Shown here: one piece after another, positions 16,585 to 26,240 of the stretch
How positions within the stretch are numbered: position 1 is the first letter of the stretch
Layout: each line of letters starts with the position of its first letter
Notes under the pieces: model-generated
Told to the model about the DNA's origin: nothing
What the model saw: only the letters and a program-made list of their open reading frames with translations
The model's database searches: none
DNA from: Nocardioides sp. Root240
GTDB taxonomy: Bacteria; Actinomycetota; Actinomycetes; Propionibacteriales; Nocardioidaceae
Reading direction: 5' to 3'
Length of the DNA stretch: 55,846 nt
Assembly (NCBI RefSeq): GCF_001428825.1
Contig: NZ_LMIT01000010.1
Span: 569,956-625,801, forward strand
Made by a program: the position numbers and the translations under genes

Positions 16585-17828
16585 CCGAGCGCCCCGAGCA
16601 GGTGGTCGAGAGCGCCGGACTCCTCCTGCTGGTCCGGCGACGGCGCGCGGACGGCGCTGAGGACGGCGTCGATCTCGTGGTCGACGTAGGTCCAGGTGAC
16701 GCAGTCCTTCGCGACCAGGCGCGACTCCGCGTCGTCCCACGCCGTCTCGAGGTCGGTCGCGCGGGATGCCGCCCCGGCCTGGTCGCCGGCCCCGACGAGG
16801 GCGCGGGTGTCCTTCGAGATCGTGCGGAAGCTCGCCACGTCACCGGCCGGGAATGCCGAGATGTCGGGGTTGCCGCTGTCCGAGCAGGTCGGCGCGGCCC
16901 CCTCCTCGGCAGCCAGGGCGTCGGTGTGCGGCTGCGCGTTCGCCCAGGTGAGCAGGCCGAAGGTCGCGATCGCGGTCGCGGCGAGGACCGCCAGCGAGAC
17001 CCGCTCGCGGCGCGGCGTGCCCGTCGACACCGTGGTGGTCGCGGTCTCCTCGGTGATCACGTCGGCGCGGGAGACCGACAGGTAGACCACGGCCGCGAGG
17101 ATCGCGCCGAGGAAGAGCAGGCTGGTACCGAGCGTGCCGAGCCCGAGGCCCTGCTCGTCGGAGGGAGAGGCGAGCCAGTCGCCGATGTTGGCGCCGAGCG
17201 GGCGAGTCAGGATGTAGGCCAGCCAGAAGGCGAGGACCGGGTCGGCGCCGTACCGCCACACGGCGGCCACGACCGCGATCAGGGTGAGCGGCAACAGCAC
17301 GGACTGGCCGGGCGCCCAACCGGTCAGCTCGAGGGTCCAGTCACCCGTGGCCGTGCCGAGGGCGAAGGTCACCAGGACGGCGAGCCAGTACCAGGCCTCG
17401 CGCGGGGTGGTCACGATGCTGTGGATCGAAAGGGTCCGCTCGCGGGCGTACCAGGCGCCGAACACCGCGGCGAGCAGCGCTGCGAACACCGTGGTGCTGA
17501 TCCAGAGCGGCACGCCGAGCTGGTCGGTCAGGATGTCGGTGTAGAGCGTGCCCGTCACGCTGACCACCACCACCGTCAGCCAGTACACCGCCGGGACGTA
17601 GGCGCGCAGGCGCATCTGGACACCCAGCACCACCGCGAACACGACGGTGAACAGCACCGCGGTGGGGACCAGGCCGAAGCCGAGTGTCTCGTTGACGTAG
17701 TCCGCGAAGCTCTCACCGACGGTCGTGCACAGGATCTTGATGATCCAGAACCAGACGGTGACCTCGGGCACCTTGTTGAGCAGCTGCCGCGGCAGCGCGC
17801 GGCGCTGCGGAGTCGGAGAGGTCGTCAT
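16581..17828 (-). CDS. COG4705-type membrane protein
   Basis: A 415-residue polytopic membrane protein. The N-terminal two-thirds contains about ten hydrophobic segments with recurring Gly/Asp motifs: CTTVGESFADYVNETLG, TGTLYTDILTD, LGTATGDWTLE and LTRPLGANIGDWLASP. These repeats mark the COG4705 membrane-anchored protein family, whose function is not well established. A further hydrophobic helix (about residue 280) is followed by a soluble tail with paired cysteines (PTCSDSGN, VAKDCVTW). The gene lies 48 bp after a histidine kinase gene and overlaps the PAP2 gene by 4 bp, so it is a likely target of the two-component system. Confidence 0.75.
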   Translation of the reverse strand: MTTSPTPQRRALPRQLLNKVPEVTVWFWIIKILCTTVGESFADYVNETLGFGLVPTAVLFTVVFAVVLGVQMRLRAYVPAVYWLTVVVVSVTGTLYTDILTDQLGVPLWISTTVFAALLAAVFGAWYARERTLSIHSIVTTPREAWYWLAVLVTFALGTATGDWTLELTGWAPGQSVLLPLTLIAVVAAVWRYGADPVLAFWLAYILTRPLGANIGDWLASPSDEQGLGLGTLGTSLLFLGAILAAVVYLSVSRADVITEETATTTVSTGTPRRERVSLAVLAATAIATFGLLTWANAQPHTDALAAEEGAAPTCSDSGNPDISAFPAGDVASFRTISKDTRALVGAGDQAGAASRATDLETAWDDAESRLVAKDCVTWTYVDHEIDAVLSAVRAPSPDQQEESGALDHLLGALG

Positions 17829-17876
17829 GGGTCCGAGGATCGGCTGGCGAACCTGACAGGGACCTGACCATGCCCG

Positions 17877-19196
17877 CTACGGGGTGGGGAGCACGATCTC
17901 GACGCGGGTGCTGAGCGGGCCGTCGGCGACGGTCACGTCGCCACCCGTGCTGCGGGCGATCCGGCGCGAGAGCGGCAGCCCGAGGCCGGCGCCGTCGCCC
18001 GTCGTACGACCGGGCTCGAAGACGCGCTCCCGGTCGTCGGCCCCGATGCCCGGGCCGTCGTCGTCGACGCGTACCGCCACGAACCCGGTCCGGTACGGCG
18101 CCGCCGACACCACCACGCGCCCGGCGACCGCGCGGGCGTTGTCGAGCACCGGACCGAGGGCGCGCGCGGCCAGGCCGACCGGGAGCAGCAGCCGGAGCTC
18201 CGGGTCGACGTCGACCTCGACCGCCGTCCCGTCCGGGGATCCGAGTGCCTCGCCGATCGCGTCGACCAGCCGGCAGGAACCCGACAGCGCCGAGGCCGAC
18301 GCGGTCCGGGCGAGCTCGAGCAGGCTCTCGATGGCGGCACCCATCCGGCGCGCGGCACCGGCGATCTCCTCCGCCTTCTCCCGGCCCGCGGCGGACAGTC
18401 CGGGGTCGAGCAGCAGCAGGTCGGCATTGAGCTGGACGGCGGTCAGCGGCGTGCGGAGCTCGTGGGCGAGCTCGGACGTGAGGCGCTGCTCGGACCGGAT
18501 CGCATGCGCGACGCGTCCCAGCAACCGGTCGAGGGTGCGGCCCAGGGAAGCCAGCTCGTTGCGACCGGGGCCGGGATCGAAGCGCGATGCCAGGTCGTGC
18601 TCGCTCCAGTCGTCGGCGGCCCGCGTCATCGCGACGACGGGAGCCAGCGCCCGCCGGCTCACCCAGAACGCGAGTCCTGCCGCCAGCAGGACCATCAGCC
18701 CGCCGGCACCGACGCAGACCAGCACCGCCAGCCGCTCGCCCCGTTCGTACGGCGCCTGCCGCTCCGTCACCACCACCACACCTGCGGCACCGTCGGACGT
18801 CGTGAAGGGCTCCGCCCGGATCCGCGACTCGTCCCCGTCCCCAGTCCGCTCCACCGTTCGGACCCTCCGGGTCGTCGACAGGTCCGCGTAGGCATCGCGC
18901 TGGGAGGCCGGCGGACTGCCCGCTGCGAGGCGACCGGTGACGTCGTAGACCGCGACACCGGCGTCGAGCCGCTCCTCGGGCACGACGAGCGAGCCGCCCG
19001 GGCCGGCGGACGCCGACCCGATCACGGCCTCGGTGCGGTCCTCCAGCACCGTGTCGAGGCTGTGCGTCGTGGCGCGCTCGAGGACCAGCTGGACGACGAT
19101 CGTCAGCACCACGGCGGCCAGCGCGGTCACCGCGGCGGTGAGCACGACCAGCTGCGTGCGGAAGGAGCCGCCACGTGCGGGCAGTCCCCCGGTCAC
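17877..19196 (-). CDS. Sensor histidine kinase
   Basis: A 439-residue two-component sensor. A transmembrane helix (about 15-40) and a second one (about 155-178) enclose an extracytoplasmic sensor of about 110 residues. A HAMP-like linker follows, then the H-box SELAHELRTPLTAVQLNADL (His about residue 246), an N-box around LDNARAVAG and G-boxes DDGPGIG and GAGLGLPLSRRI. The GTG start overlaps the stop of the response regulator gene as GTGA. Signal unknown. Confidence 0.9.
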   Translation of the reverse strand: MTGGLPARGGSFRTQLVVLTAAVTALAAVVLTIVVQLVLERATTHSLDTVLEDRTEAVIGSASAGPGGSLVVPEERLDAGVAVYDVTGRLAAGSPPASQRDAYADLSTTRRVRTVERTGDGDESRIRAEPFTTSDGAAGVVVVTERQAPYERGERLAVLVCVGAGGLMVLLAAGLAFWVSRRALAPVVAMTRAADDWSEHDLASRFDPGPGRNELASLGRTLDRLLGRVAHAIRSEQRLTSELAHELRTPLTAVQLNADLLLLDPGLSAAGREKAEEIAGAARRMGAAIESLLELARTASASALSGSCRLVDAIGEALGSPDGTAVEVDVDPELRLLLPVGLAARALGPVLDNARAVAGRVVVSAAPYRTGFVAVRVDDDGPGIGADDRERVFEPGRTTGDGAGLGLPLSRRIARSTGGDVTVADGPLSTRVEIVLPTP

Positions 19197-19885
19197 GACG
19201 GGGCGTCCGTGCGGAGTCCCAGCCGGTAGCCCACGCCGCGCACCGTCTCGACCGACGCCGGGGCGTCCGCCTCGACGAGCTTGGCGCGCACCCGGCGCAT
19301 CAACGAGTCCACGGTGTTGTCGCTCACCATCGCGCCGTCCGGCCAGGCCGCGGCGACGACCGCGGCGCGCCGCACCACCTCCCCGGGGCGTGCCGCGACG
19401 GCCGCCAGCATCCGGAACTCGGTCGGCGACAACGGCACCTCACCGCCGTCGGTGCGCAAGGTGTGCGTCGCGGGGTCCAGCACCAGGCCGCTGTCGTCGC
19501 GCTGGACCGCGAGCTGGCGACCGCGGCGACCGAGCACCGCGATCCGGGCGAGCAGCTCCTTCACGTCGAACGGCTTCGCGACGTAGTCGTCCCCGCCCGC
19601 GCTGAAGCCGGCCAGCCGGTCGTGGACCGCGCCGAGCGCGGTCAGGAAGAGCACCGGTGCCGCCTGGCCCTGCGCCTTCAGCGCCTGGCACACGTCGCGT
19701 CCGTCGGCGTCGGGCAGCCCGACGTCCATGACGATCACGTCGAGGTCGGCCGCCGCACCGAACAGGCGCAGCGCCTCGGCCCCGGTGTGAGCGATCACAG
19801 CCTCGTGTCCCGCATACCCGAGGGCGCTGCGGAGCGCCCGGCGCAGCGCCGGATCGTCCTCGCAGATCCCCACCCTCAGGTCCAT
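19193..19885 (-). CDS. OmpR-family response regulator
   Basis: A 230-residue response regulator. The receiver domain has the acidic pair in ICEDDPALRR, the phospho-acceptor Asp in VIVMDVGLPDADG (about residue 51) and the Lys in YVAKPFDVKELL (about 101). A winged-helix DNA-binding domain follows (about 130-225, LSPTEFRMLAAVAARPG to VRGVGYRLG). ATG 19885 starts directly at the receiver domain; ATG 19897 is an in-frame alternative. It is coupled to the kinase gene and lies 26 bp downstream of the aldo/keto reductase. Confidence 0.9.
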   Translation of the reverse strand: MDLRVGICEDDPALRRALRSALGYAGHEAVIAHTGAEALRLFGAAADLDVIVMDVGLPDADGRDVCQALKAQGQAAPVLFLTALGAVHDRLAGFSAGGDDYVAKPFDVKELLARIAVLGRRGRQLAVQRDDSGLVLDPATHTLRTDGGEVPLSPTEFRMLAAVAARPGEVVRRAAVVAAAWPDGAMVSDNTVDSLMRRVRAKLVEADAPASVETVRGVGYRLGLRTDAPS

Positions 19886-19910
19886 CCCGGCCATCATGCC
19901 GGGTGGATCG

Positions 19911-20915
19911 TCACCAGCGCGGGTGGATCGCCTCACGGAGGTCGCGGTCGTAGATCGCCCGCACGCCGTCGAGGAAGTCCGCCGGCAGCGCACCGACCAG
20001 GCCCGCGGCCGCGTTGGCCTCCGCCTGCGCGACGCTGCGCGCGCCGGGGATGACCGTGGTGACGCCGGGCTGCTGCCAGCACCACGCGATCGCGGCCTGG
20101 GCCGGCGTGACGTCGCCACCGAAGGTGGCGTCCACGAGCCGCGTGAAGTCCGCGGCCGCCGCGATCCCGGTGCGGTAGTCGACCCCTGAGAAGGTCTCAC
20201 CCACGTCGAAGGCGCTGCCGTCGCGGTTGTAGCTGCGGTGGTCGTCGGCGGCGAAGACGGTCGACTCGTCGTACCGGCCCGACAGGAGGCCGGACGCCAG
20301 CGGGACCCGCGCGATGATCGCCGTCTCGGCGGCCGCAGCGGCGGGGAGCACCTCGTCGAGCGGCTTGAGGCGGAAGGCGTTGAGGATGATCTGCACGGAC
20401 TGCACGCCCGGGCGCGCGATCGCGGACAGCGCCTGGGCGCACGTCTCGACGCTGACGCCGTACGCCGCGATCACGCCGTCGGCGACGAGCGTGTCCAGCG
20501 CGTCGTAGGTCGCGTCGTCGTCGATGACCTCCGACGGCGGGCAGTGCAGCTGCACCAGGTCGATCGTGTCGACTCCGAGGTTGCGGCGCGAGCGGTCGAG
20601 CCAGGCGCGGAAGTTGTCGAGCACGTAGCTCGCGGGCACCTGCTCGGCCCGGCGGCCCATCTTGGTGACGGCGGTGAAGCCGGCCCCCTCGTCATCGGCG
20701 TGGTCGGCGAGGAAGCGGCCGACGATCTGCTCGCTGCGGCCGTCGCCGTAGACGTCGGCCGTGTCGTAGAAGGTCACGCCGGCCTCGGCAGAGGCCTCGA
20801 GCACCGCGCGGGCGTCGGCCTCGCTGACGTCGCCCCAGTCGGCGCCGAGCTGCCAGGTGCCGAGTCCGACGACGGAGGCCGCGCGGCCGGTGCGGCCGAA
20901 GGTTCGCTGTTCCAT
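19911..20915 (-). CDS. Aldo/keto reductase
   Basis: A 334-residue cytoplasmic NADPH-dependent oxidoreductase of the aldo/keto reductase family. Visible elements: GLGTWQLG, the catalytic Asp-Tyr region FYDTADVYGDGRSEQIVG, Lys in TAVTKMGRR, DLVQLHCP, and the cofactor-binding end TTVIPGARSVAQAEAN. Length is normal. The substrate cannot be read from sequence. It lies 29 bp downstream of the ROK regulator gene on the same strand, a possible small operon. Confidence 0.88.
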   Translation of the reverse strand: MEQRTFGRTGRAASVVGLGTWQLGADWGDVSEADARAVLEASAEAGVTFYDTADVYGDGRSEQIVGRFLADHADDEGAGFTAVTKMGRRAEQVPASYVLDNFRAWLDRSRRNLGVDTIDLVQLHCPPSEVIDDDATYDALDTLVADGVIAAYGVSVETCAQALSAIARPGVQSVQIILNAFRLKPLDEVLPAAAAAETAIIARVPLASGLLSGRYDESTVFAADDHRSYNRDGSAFDVGETFSGVDYRTGIAAAADFTRLVDATFGGDVTPAQAAIAWCWQQPGVTTVIPGARSVAQAEANAAAGLVGALPADFLDGVRAIYDRDLREAIHPRW

Positions 20916-20944
20916 GGGTCCTTCCAGTGGGGGTGTCCGCGCCG

Positions 20945-22138
20945 TCAGGCGCGGGAACGGGACGCCAGCCGGCTGTCGACGGCGGCGGGGCTGAGGACGG
21001 CCTCGAGCGCGAGGGCGGCGCAGCCCACGAGGCCCGCCTTGTCGCCGTACGTCGCCGGGAGGAACTGCAGCTCACGTGTCGCGAGCGCGGAGGCACGGGC
21101 GTAGACGGCCTCGCGCACACCGGCGGCGTAGACGTCGTAGGCACCGGCCATGTCCCCGCCGAGCACGACCGCGCGCGGGTTGAGCAGGTTGATCGCGACC
21201 GCGAGCAGCTCGCCGACCTGGCGGCCACTCTCGCGCAGCATGTGCTTGGCCTCGGGGTCGCCACTCAGCGCCTGGGCGACGAGGTCGCGGATGTGGTCGA
21301 CCGTTCGGCCCTCCTCGCGCAGCCGCGCGACGAGCGCCCAGCCGGCGGCGAGGGTCTCCAGGCAGCCGACGTCGCCGCAACGGCACGGCCGCCCGGCCGC
21401 CTCGGGGACCTTGGTGTGGCCGAGGTCGCCCGCACCCCCGCGGGCGCCGCTGACGATCCGTCCGTCGGCGAGCACGCCGAGACCGATGCCGGTCGACGCC
21501 TTGACGACGAGCAGGTCGCGGATCTCCTTCGCGTGGCCGAGGAACTCCGAGCGGGCCATGGTGTCGGCGTCGTTGGCGAGGAGGAGCGGGGCGTCCGCCA
21601 CCCCCTCGAGGTACGGCGCCAGCGGCACCCCGTCCCAGCCCGCCATCACCGGGGTGTCGACGCTGACGCCGCGGCCGGGGTCGACGACACCGGGCAGCGA
21701 GATGCCGATCCCCAGCACGGGCGGCAGGTCGGGGCTCATCAGTGCGCGCAGGTGCTCGGCCACGCCGGGCATCACCTCGTCGGGCCCGGCACCGATCTCG
21801 TGGTCGACCGCCGACGACGACAGCTCGGTGCCACCGAGGTCGAAGACCGCGACCTGGGAGCGCGAGCGCCCGATCGCGGCGGCGAGCACGATGCCGGCGT
21901 CGGTGTTGAACACGAGGCTGCCGGGTGGGCGGCCGCCGGTGGAGGCGAGCTCGGCACCGAGCAGGAGCAGGCCACCCTCGGTGAGGGCGTTCACACGGGC
22001 CACCACCGCGGTGCGCGACAGCCCGGTCAGCGTGCGCAGGTCGGCGCGGGTGGAGGCGCGCCCGCTGCGGAGCAGCGCCAGGAGGTCGCCGGCGGTCGCG
22101 GACTCCCGCACCACAGGGGGAACCCGCACGTCGACCAT
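20945..22138 (-). CDS. ROK-family transcriptional regulator
   Basis: A 397-residue ROK protein. An N-terminal winged helix (about residues 10-75, TRADLRTLTGLSRTAVVARVNAL) is followed by a sugar-kinase-like fold with the GIGLGVLADGRIVSG segment and the ROK zinc motif CRCGDVGCLETLAAG. The HTH makes it a regulator (NagC/Mlc/XylR type) rather than a glucokinase. The GTG/ATG choice falls on ATG 22138. It is divergent from the Entner-Doudoroff operon across 88 bp, so control of zwf-edd-eda is the best guess. Confidence 0.88.
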   Translation of the reverse strand: MVDVRVPPVVRESATAGDLLALLRSGRASTRADLRTLTGLSRTAVVARVNALTEGGLLLLGAELASTGGRPPGSLVFNTDAGIVLAAAIGRSRSQVAVFDLGGTELSSSAVDHEIGAGPDEVMPGVAEHLRALMSPDLPPVLGIGISLPGVVDPGRGVSVDTPVMAGWDGVPLAPYLEGVADAPLLLANDADTMARSEFLGHAKEIRDLLVVKASTGIGLGVLADGRIVSGARGGAGDLGHTKVPEAAGRPCRCGDVGCLETLAAGWALVARLREEGRTVDHIRDLVAQALSGDPEAKHMLRESGRQVGELLAVAINLLNPRAVVLGGDMAGAYDVYAAGVREAVYARASALATRELQFLPATYGDKAGLVGCAALALEAVLSPAAVDSRLASRSRA

Positions 22139-22226
22139 GACGCGGAGTCTAAGCCCCGCCACTTCAGTCCGAAAAGTACCTAAGCAGGGCTTCCGAAGAA
22201 CAGGGTTACGCACTACCGTTCTCGTT
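22139..22226. promoter_or_regulatory. Divergent promoter region, ROK gene and zwf
   Basis: The 88 bp between two divergent starts are locally AT-richer. They hold CTTCCGAAG (22190-22198, an odd-centred palindrome) and a related GTCCGAA at about 22167-22173, possible half-sites of one regulator. No clear -10/-35 pair can be assigned. Confidence 0.4.
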
Positions 22227-23708
22227 GTGAGCGCGAACATTCCCGACCTGGCTCTCCCGGCCTGCGACTTCACCGTCTTCGGCGGCACGGGCGACCTCGC
22301 CCTCCGCAAGCTGCTGCCGGGCCTCTACGAGCGCGAGCGGCAGCGCCAGCTGCACCCCGACACCCGGATCGTCGGCGTCTCCCGCCACGACCTGGACGAC
22401 GCCGCCTACCGCGACCTGGTCACCCACGCGCTGTTCGAGCACGTGCCCGAGGACCACCTCGAGGCCGGCGCCGTGCACCGGCTGACCAGCCGCCTCCACC
22501 ACCTCGCCCTCGACGCCCGGTCCGGCGAGGACTGGCACCGGCTCCACGGCCTGCTCAAGGACCACCCGGACCGCCTCGCGCGTGCCGAGGCCCACGACTC
22601 CACCCGCGTCTTCTACCTCGCCGTCGCCTCCGAGCTGTTCGGCCCGATCTGCGACCGGCTCGACGACCTCGGTCTCGTCGACGCGGAGAGCCGCGTGGTC
22701 CTCGAGAAGCCGATCGGCTCCGACCTCGCGTCCTCGCGGGTCGTCAACGACGCCGTCGGCCGGGTGTTCGAGGAGCGGCAGATCTACCGGATCGACCACT
22801 ACCTCGGGAAGGAGAGCGTGCAGAACCTGCTCGTCACGCGGTTCGCCAACACCTTCCTCGAGCCGATCTGGAACTCCCGCTGGGTCGACCACGTGCAGAT
22901 CACCGTGTCCGAGACGCTCGGTGTCGGCGGTCGCGGCGGCTACTACGACCAGGCCGGCGCGATGCGCGACATGGTGCAGAACCACCTGCTGCAGATGCTC
23001 TGCCTGGTCGCGATGGAGCCGCCGACGTACGTCGGCGGCGACCCCGTCCGCGACGAGAAGCTCAAGGTCCTGCGAGCGCTCACACCGCTGACCGGGGCGG
23101 ACGTGGACCGGTTCACCGTGCGCGGCCAGTACACGTCGTACGGCGAGGAGATCGGCCACCCCAGCACGACCGAGACCTTCGTGGCCCTGCGCGCCGAGGT
23201 CCAGAACTGGCGCTGGGCCGGCGTGCCCTTCTACCTGCGCACCGGCAAGCGGCTCGCCCGCAAGGAGTCGACGATCGAGATCGTCTTCAAGGAGCCGCCG
23301 CACGCGATGTTCCCGCACAGCGAGGGCGTCACCACGCCCAACCGGCTCACCGTCCGGATGCAGCCCGACGAGGGCATGCAGCTGCACCTGACCGCCAAGC
23401 ACCCCGGCCCGGGCGGCATCCGCCTGCACCCCGCCTCGCTCGACCTCAGCTACGCCGACGCCTTCGACGAGCGCAGCCCCGACGCCTACGAGCGCCTGCT
23501 GATGGACGTCATGCGCGGCATCCCGACCCTTTTCATGCGCCGCGACGAGGTCGAGGCCGCGTGGGCGTGGGTCGAGCCGATCCTCGACCGGTGGGACGAG
23601 GCCGGCGTCGAGCCGGTCCGCTACCACCCCGGAACCCCTGGCCCCGCCGCCGCGACGAAGTTGATCACGCGCGAGGGCCGCACCTGGCAGGAGAGCACCG
23701 ATGCCTGA
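22227..23708 (+). CDS. zwf: Glucose-6-phosphate dehydrogenase
   Basis: A 493-residue enzyme oxidising glucose-6-phosphate to 6-phosphogluconolactone, first step of the Entner-Doudoroff and pentose phosphate routes. It has the nucleotide-binding [17 protein letters not shown] near the N-terminus, the family active-site signature RIDHYLGKE (about residue 188), VLEKPIGSD and the C-terminal [15 protein letters not shown] region. GTG 22227 is chosen because it places the FGGTGDL motif close to the N-terminus as usual. The 3' end overlaps edd by 8 bp. Confidence 0.93.
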   Translation: MSANIPDLALPACDFTVFGGTGDLALRKLLPGLYERERQRQLHPDTRIVGVSRHDLDDAAYRDLVTHALFEHVPEDHLEAGAVHRLTSRLHHLALDARSGEDWHRLHGLLKDHPDRLARAEAHDSTRVFYLAVASELFGPICDRLDDLGLVDAESRVVLEKPIGSDLASSRVVNDAVGRVFEERQIYRIDHYLGKESVQNLLVTRFANTFLEPIWNSRWVDHVQITVSETLGVGGRGGYYDQAGAMRDMVQNHLLQMLCLVAMEPPTYVGGDPVRDEKLKVLRALTPLTGADVDRFTVRGQYTSYGEEIGHPSTTETFVALRAEVQNWRWAGVPFYLRTGKRLARKESTIEIVFKEPPHAMFPHSEGVTTPNRLTVRMQPDEGMQLHLTAKHPGPGGIRLHPASLDLSYADAFDERSPDAYERLLMDVMRGIPTLFMRRDEVEAAWAWVEPILDRWDEAGVEPVRYHPGTPGPAAATKLITREGRTWQESTDA

Positions 23709-25566
23709 GATCCCCCTCCACCCCGTTCTCGCCGACGTGACCCGTCGGCTGACCGAGCGCAGCGCCGCGACCCGTACGGCGTACCTCGCTCGTGTGCGTG
23801 AGGCGGCCACGCGCGGACCCGCGCGCGGCCGCCTCGCGTGCGCCAACCTGGCGCACGGCTTCGCCGCGTCCGAGGGCCCCGAGAAGGTCGAGCTGGCCCG
23901 CGGCCAGAAGCCGAACCTCGCGATCGTCACCAGCTACAACGACATGCTCTCGGCCCACCAGCCCTACGGCGAGTACCCGCCGGTCCTCAAGGACGCGGTC
24001 ATCCGCGCCGGCGGGCTGGCGCAGGTCGCCGGCGGGGTGCCGGCGATGTGCGACGGCGTGACGCAGGGCCGCGACGGCATGCAGCTCTCGCTCTACAGCC
24101 GCGACGTGATCGCGATGTCGACCGCGATCGCCCTCTCCCACGACATGTTCGACGGCGCGCTGCTGCTCGGCGTCTGCGACAAGATCGTTCCCGGCCTGCT
24201 GATCGGAGCGCTCTCGTTCGGCCACCTCCCGGCCGTGTGGGTGCCCGCCGGGCCGATGGCCTCGGGTCTGCCCAACAAGGAGAAGGCCCGCGTCCGGCAG
24301 CTCTTCGCCGAGGGCAAGGTCGGCCGTGAGGAGCTGCTCGAGGCCGAGTCGGCGTCGTACCACTCGAAGGGCACGTGCACCTTCTACGGCACCGCCAACT
24401 CCAACCAGCTGCTGATGGAGGTGATGGGCCTGCACCTGCCGGGCTCGTCCTTCGTCAACCCCGACAACCCGCTGCGCGACGCGCTCACCCGCGAGGCCGC
24501 GGCCGTCGCCGTGCGCCGCACCCAGCAGTACGACGCCAGCCCGGCGCTCGGCGAGATGGTCGACGAGAAGGTCATCCTCAACGCCTGCGTCGCGCTGCTC
24601 GCGAGCGGTGGGTCGACCAACCACACACTGCACCTGGTCGCGATCGCCCGCGCCGCCGGCGTCCTGCTGACCTGGGACGACCTGGCGGACCTGTCGGCCG
24701 TCGTACCCCTGCTGGCGCGGGTGTACCCGAACGGCGCCGCCGACGTGAACCACTTCCACGCCGCCGGCGGCATCGGCTACCTCGTCCGCACCCTGCTCGA
24801 CGCCGGGCTGCTGCACGAGGACGTCGAGACGATCGTCGGGCACGGCCTGCGCCGCTACACCGAGGAGCCGGTGCTCATCGACGGTGAGCTGACCTGGCGG
24901 CCCGGTCCGGCGCAGAGCCTCGACCTCGACGTCCTGCGTCCGGCCACCGACCCGTTCTCCGCGGACGGCGGGGTCAAGGTCGTGCGCGGTCCGCTCGGCA
25001 CCGGCGTCGTGAAGACCTCGGCGGTCGCGCCCGAGCACCGCTTCGTGTCCGCGCCGGCCATGGTGTTCGACGACCAGCACGACTTCCTGCTCGCGTTCGC
25101 GGACGGCAAGCTCGACGGGATCGACCTGGTCGCGGTGATCCGCTACCAGGGTCCGGCCGCCAACGGGATGCCCGAGCTCCACAAGCTCACGCCGGCGCTC
25201 GGCGTCCTGCAGGACCGCGGCCAGAAGGTCGCGATCGTGACCGACGGCCGGATGTCCGGCGCGTCGGGCAAGGTCCCCGCGGCGATCCACGTGACCCCCG
25301 AGGCCGCGCTCGGCGGTGCGCTCGCGCGGGTCCGCGACGGCGATCTGGTCACGCTCGACGCCGACGCCGGCACGCTGAGCATCGAGGCCGACCTCGCCCA
25401 CCGCGAGCCCACCGGCGCCGCCCCCTCCGGCGCGGCCTGGGCCGGCACCGGCCGCGAGCTGTTCGCCGCCTTCCGCGCGACCGTCGGCCCCGCCGACGAG
25501 GGCGCGTCCATCTTCCCGATGCCCGCCGCTGCTGCCGACCTGGAGGCACCCCTTGTCCGCTCCTGA
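23701..25566 (+). CDS. edd: Phosphogluconate dehydratase
   Basis: A 621-residue IlvD/Edd-family iron-sulfur dehydratase making 2-keto-3-deoxy-6-phosphogluconate from 6-phosphogluconate. Conserved cysteine segments are [17 protein letters not shown] (about residue 115), [11 protein letters not shown] (about 158) and [21 protein letters not shown] (about 223). The C-terminal domain has [21 protein letters not shown]. The product specificity comes from the length and motif spacing of Edd rather than IlvD and from the adjacent aldolase. It is translationally coupled on both sides. Confidence 0.93.
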   Translation: MPEIPLHPVLADVTRRLTERSAATRTAYLARVREAATRGPARGRLACANLAHGFAASEGPEKVELARGQKPNLAIVTSYNDMLSAHQPYGEYPPVLKDAVIRAGGLAQVAGGVPAMCDGVTQGRDGMQLSLYSRDVIAMSTAIALSHDMFDGALLLGVCDKIVPGLLIGALSFGHLPAVWVPAGPMASGLPNKEKARVRQLFAEGKVGREELLEAESASYHSKGTCTFYGTANSNQLLMEVMGLHLPGSSFVNPDNPLRDALTREAAAVAVRRTQQYDASPALGEMVDEKVILNACVALLASGGSTNHTLHLVAIARAAGVLLTWDDLADLSAVVPLLARVYPNGAADVNHFHAAGGIGYLVRTLLDAGLLHEDVETIVGHGLRRYTEEPVLIDGELTWRPGPAQSLDLDVLRPATDPFSADGGVKVVRGPLGTGVVKTSAVAPEHRFVSAPAMVFDDQHDFLLAFADGKLDGIDLVAVIRYQGPAANGMPELHKLTPALGVLQDRGQKVAIVTDGRMSGASGKVPAAIHVTPEAALGGALARVRDGDLVTLDADAGTLSIEADLAHREPTGAAPSGAAWAGTGRELFAAFRATVGPADEGASIFPMPAAAADLEAPLVRS

Positions 25567-26194
25567 GCCCGTCGGGGCCGTCGGTTCCGTCCTCGACGTC
25601 GTCCCCGTCATGCCGGTCGTCGTGATCGACGACCTCGCCACCGCGGTGCCGCTGGCCCGGGCACTGGTCGACGGCGGGCTGCCCGCGATCGAGCTGACCC
25701 TGCGCACCGCCGTCGCCCTGGACGCGCTGCGCGCCATCGCCGCCGAGGTGCCGGAGATCGTGCTCGGCGCGGGCACGATCACCACCCCCGCGCAGGCCGC
25801 GGCCGCGGTCGAGGCGGGCGCACGCTTCCTCGTCTCCCCCGGCACCACGCCGGCGCTGCTCGAGGCGATGCTCGAGACCGGCGTGCCCTTCCTCCCCGGC
25901 ACGTCCACCGTGTCCGAGGTGATGACGGTGCTCGACGCGGGACTCACGGAGATGAAGTTCTTCCCGGCCGAGGCGGCCGGCGGGGCGCCGTACCTGAAGT
26001 CGGTGGCGGGTCCCCTCCCCCAGGCCCGCTTCTGCCCGACCGGCGGCATCACCCCCGCCTCGGCGCCCGGCTACCTCGCCCTGCCCAACGTGGGCTGCGT
26101 CGGTGGCTCGTGGCTGACGCCCGCCGACGCGGTCGCGTCCGGCGACTGGGAGCGGATCAGCAAGCTCGCTGCAGAGGCTGCCGCCCTCCGCTGA
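25553..26194 (+). CDS. eda: 2-keto-3-deoxy-6-phosphogluconate aldolase
   Basis: A 213-residue class I aldolase splitting KDPG into pyruvate and glyceraldehyde-3-phosphate. Key residues: Glu in AIELTLRT (about 45), [11 protein letters not shown], the Schiff-base Lys in [12 protein letters not shown] (about 128) and CPTGGI near residue 163. The TTG start at 25553 overlaps edd by 14 bp. The operon ends at a strong hairpin. Confidence 0.93.
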   Translation: MSAPEPVGAVGSVLDVVPVMPVVVIDDLATAVPLARALVDGGLPAIELTLRTAVALDALRAIAAEVPEIVLGAGTITTPAQAAAAVEAGARFLVSPGTTPALLEAMLETGVPFLPGTSTVSEVMTVLDAGLTEMKFFPAEAAGGAPYLKSVAGPLPQARFCPTGGITPASAPGYLALPNVGCVGGSWLTPADAVASGDWERISKLAAEAAALR

Positions 26195-26203
26195 CCGCCG
26201 CCG

Positions 26204-26234
26204 CGTCGTACCGGGCGGTGCGCCCGGTACGACG
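26204..26234. terminator. Bidirectional hairpin terminator
   Basis: Perfect 13-bp stem (26204-26216 with 26222-26234) and a 5-base loop, between the convergent ends of eda and the secreted protein gene. No clear T-tract. Confidence 0.7.
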
Positions 26235-26240
26235 CCGGGC

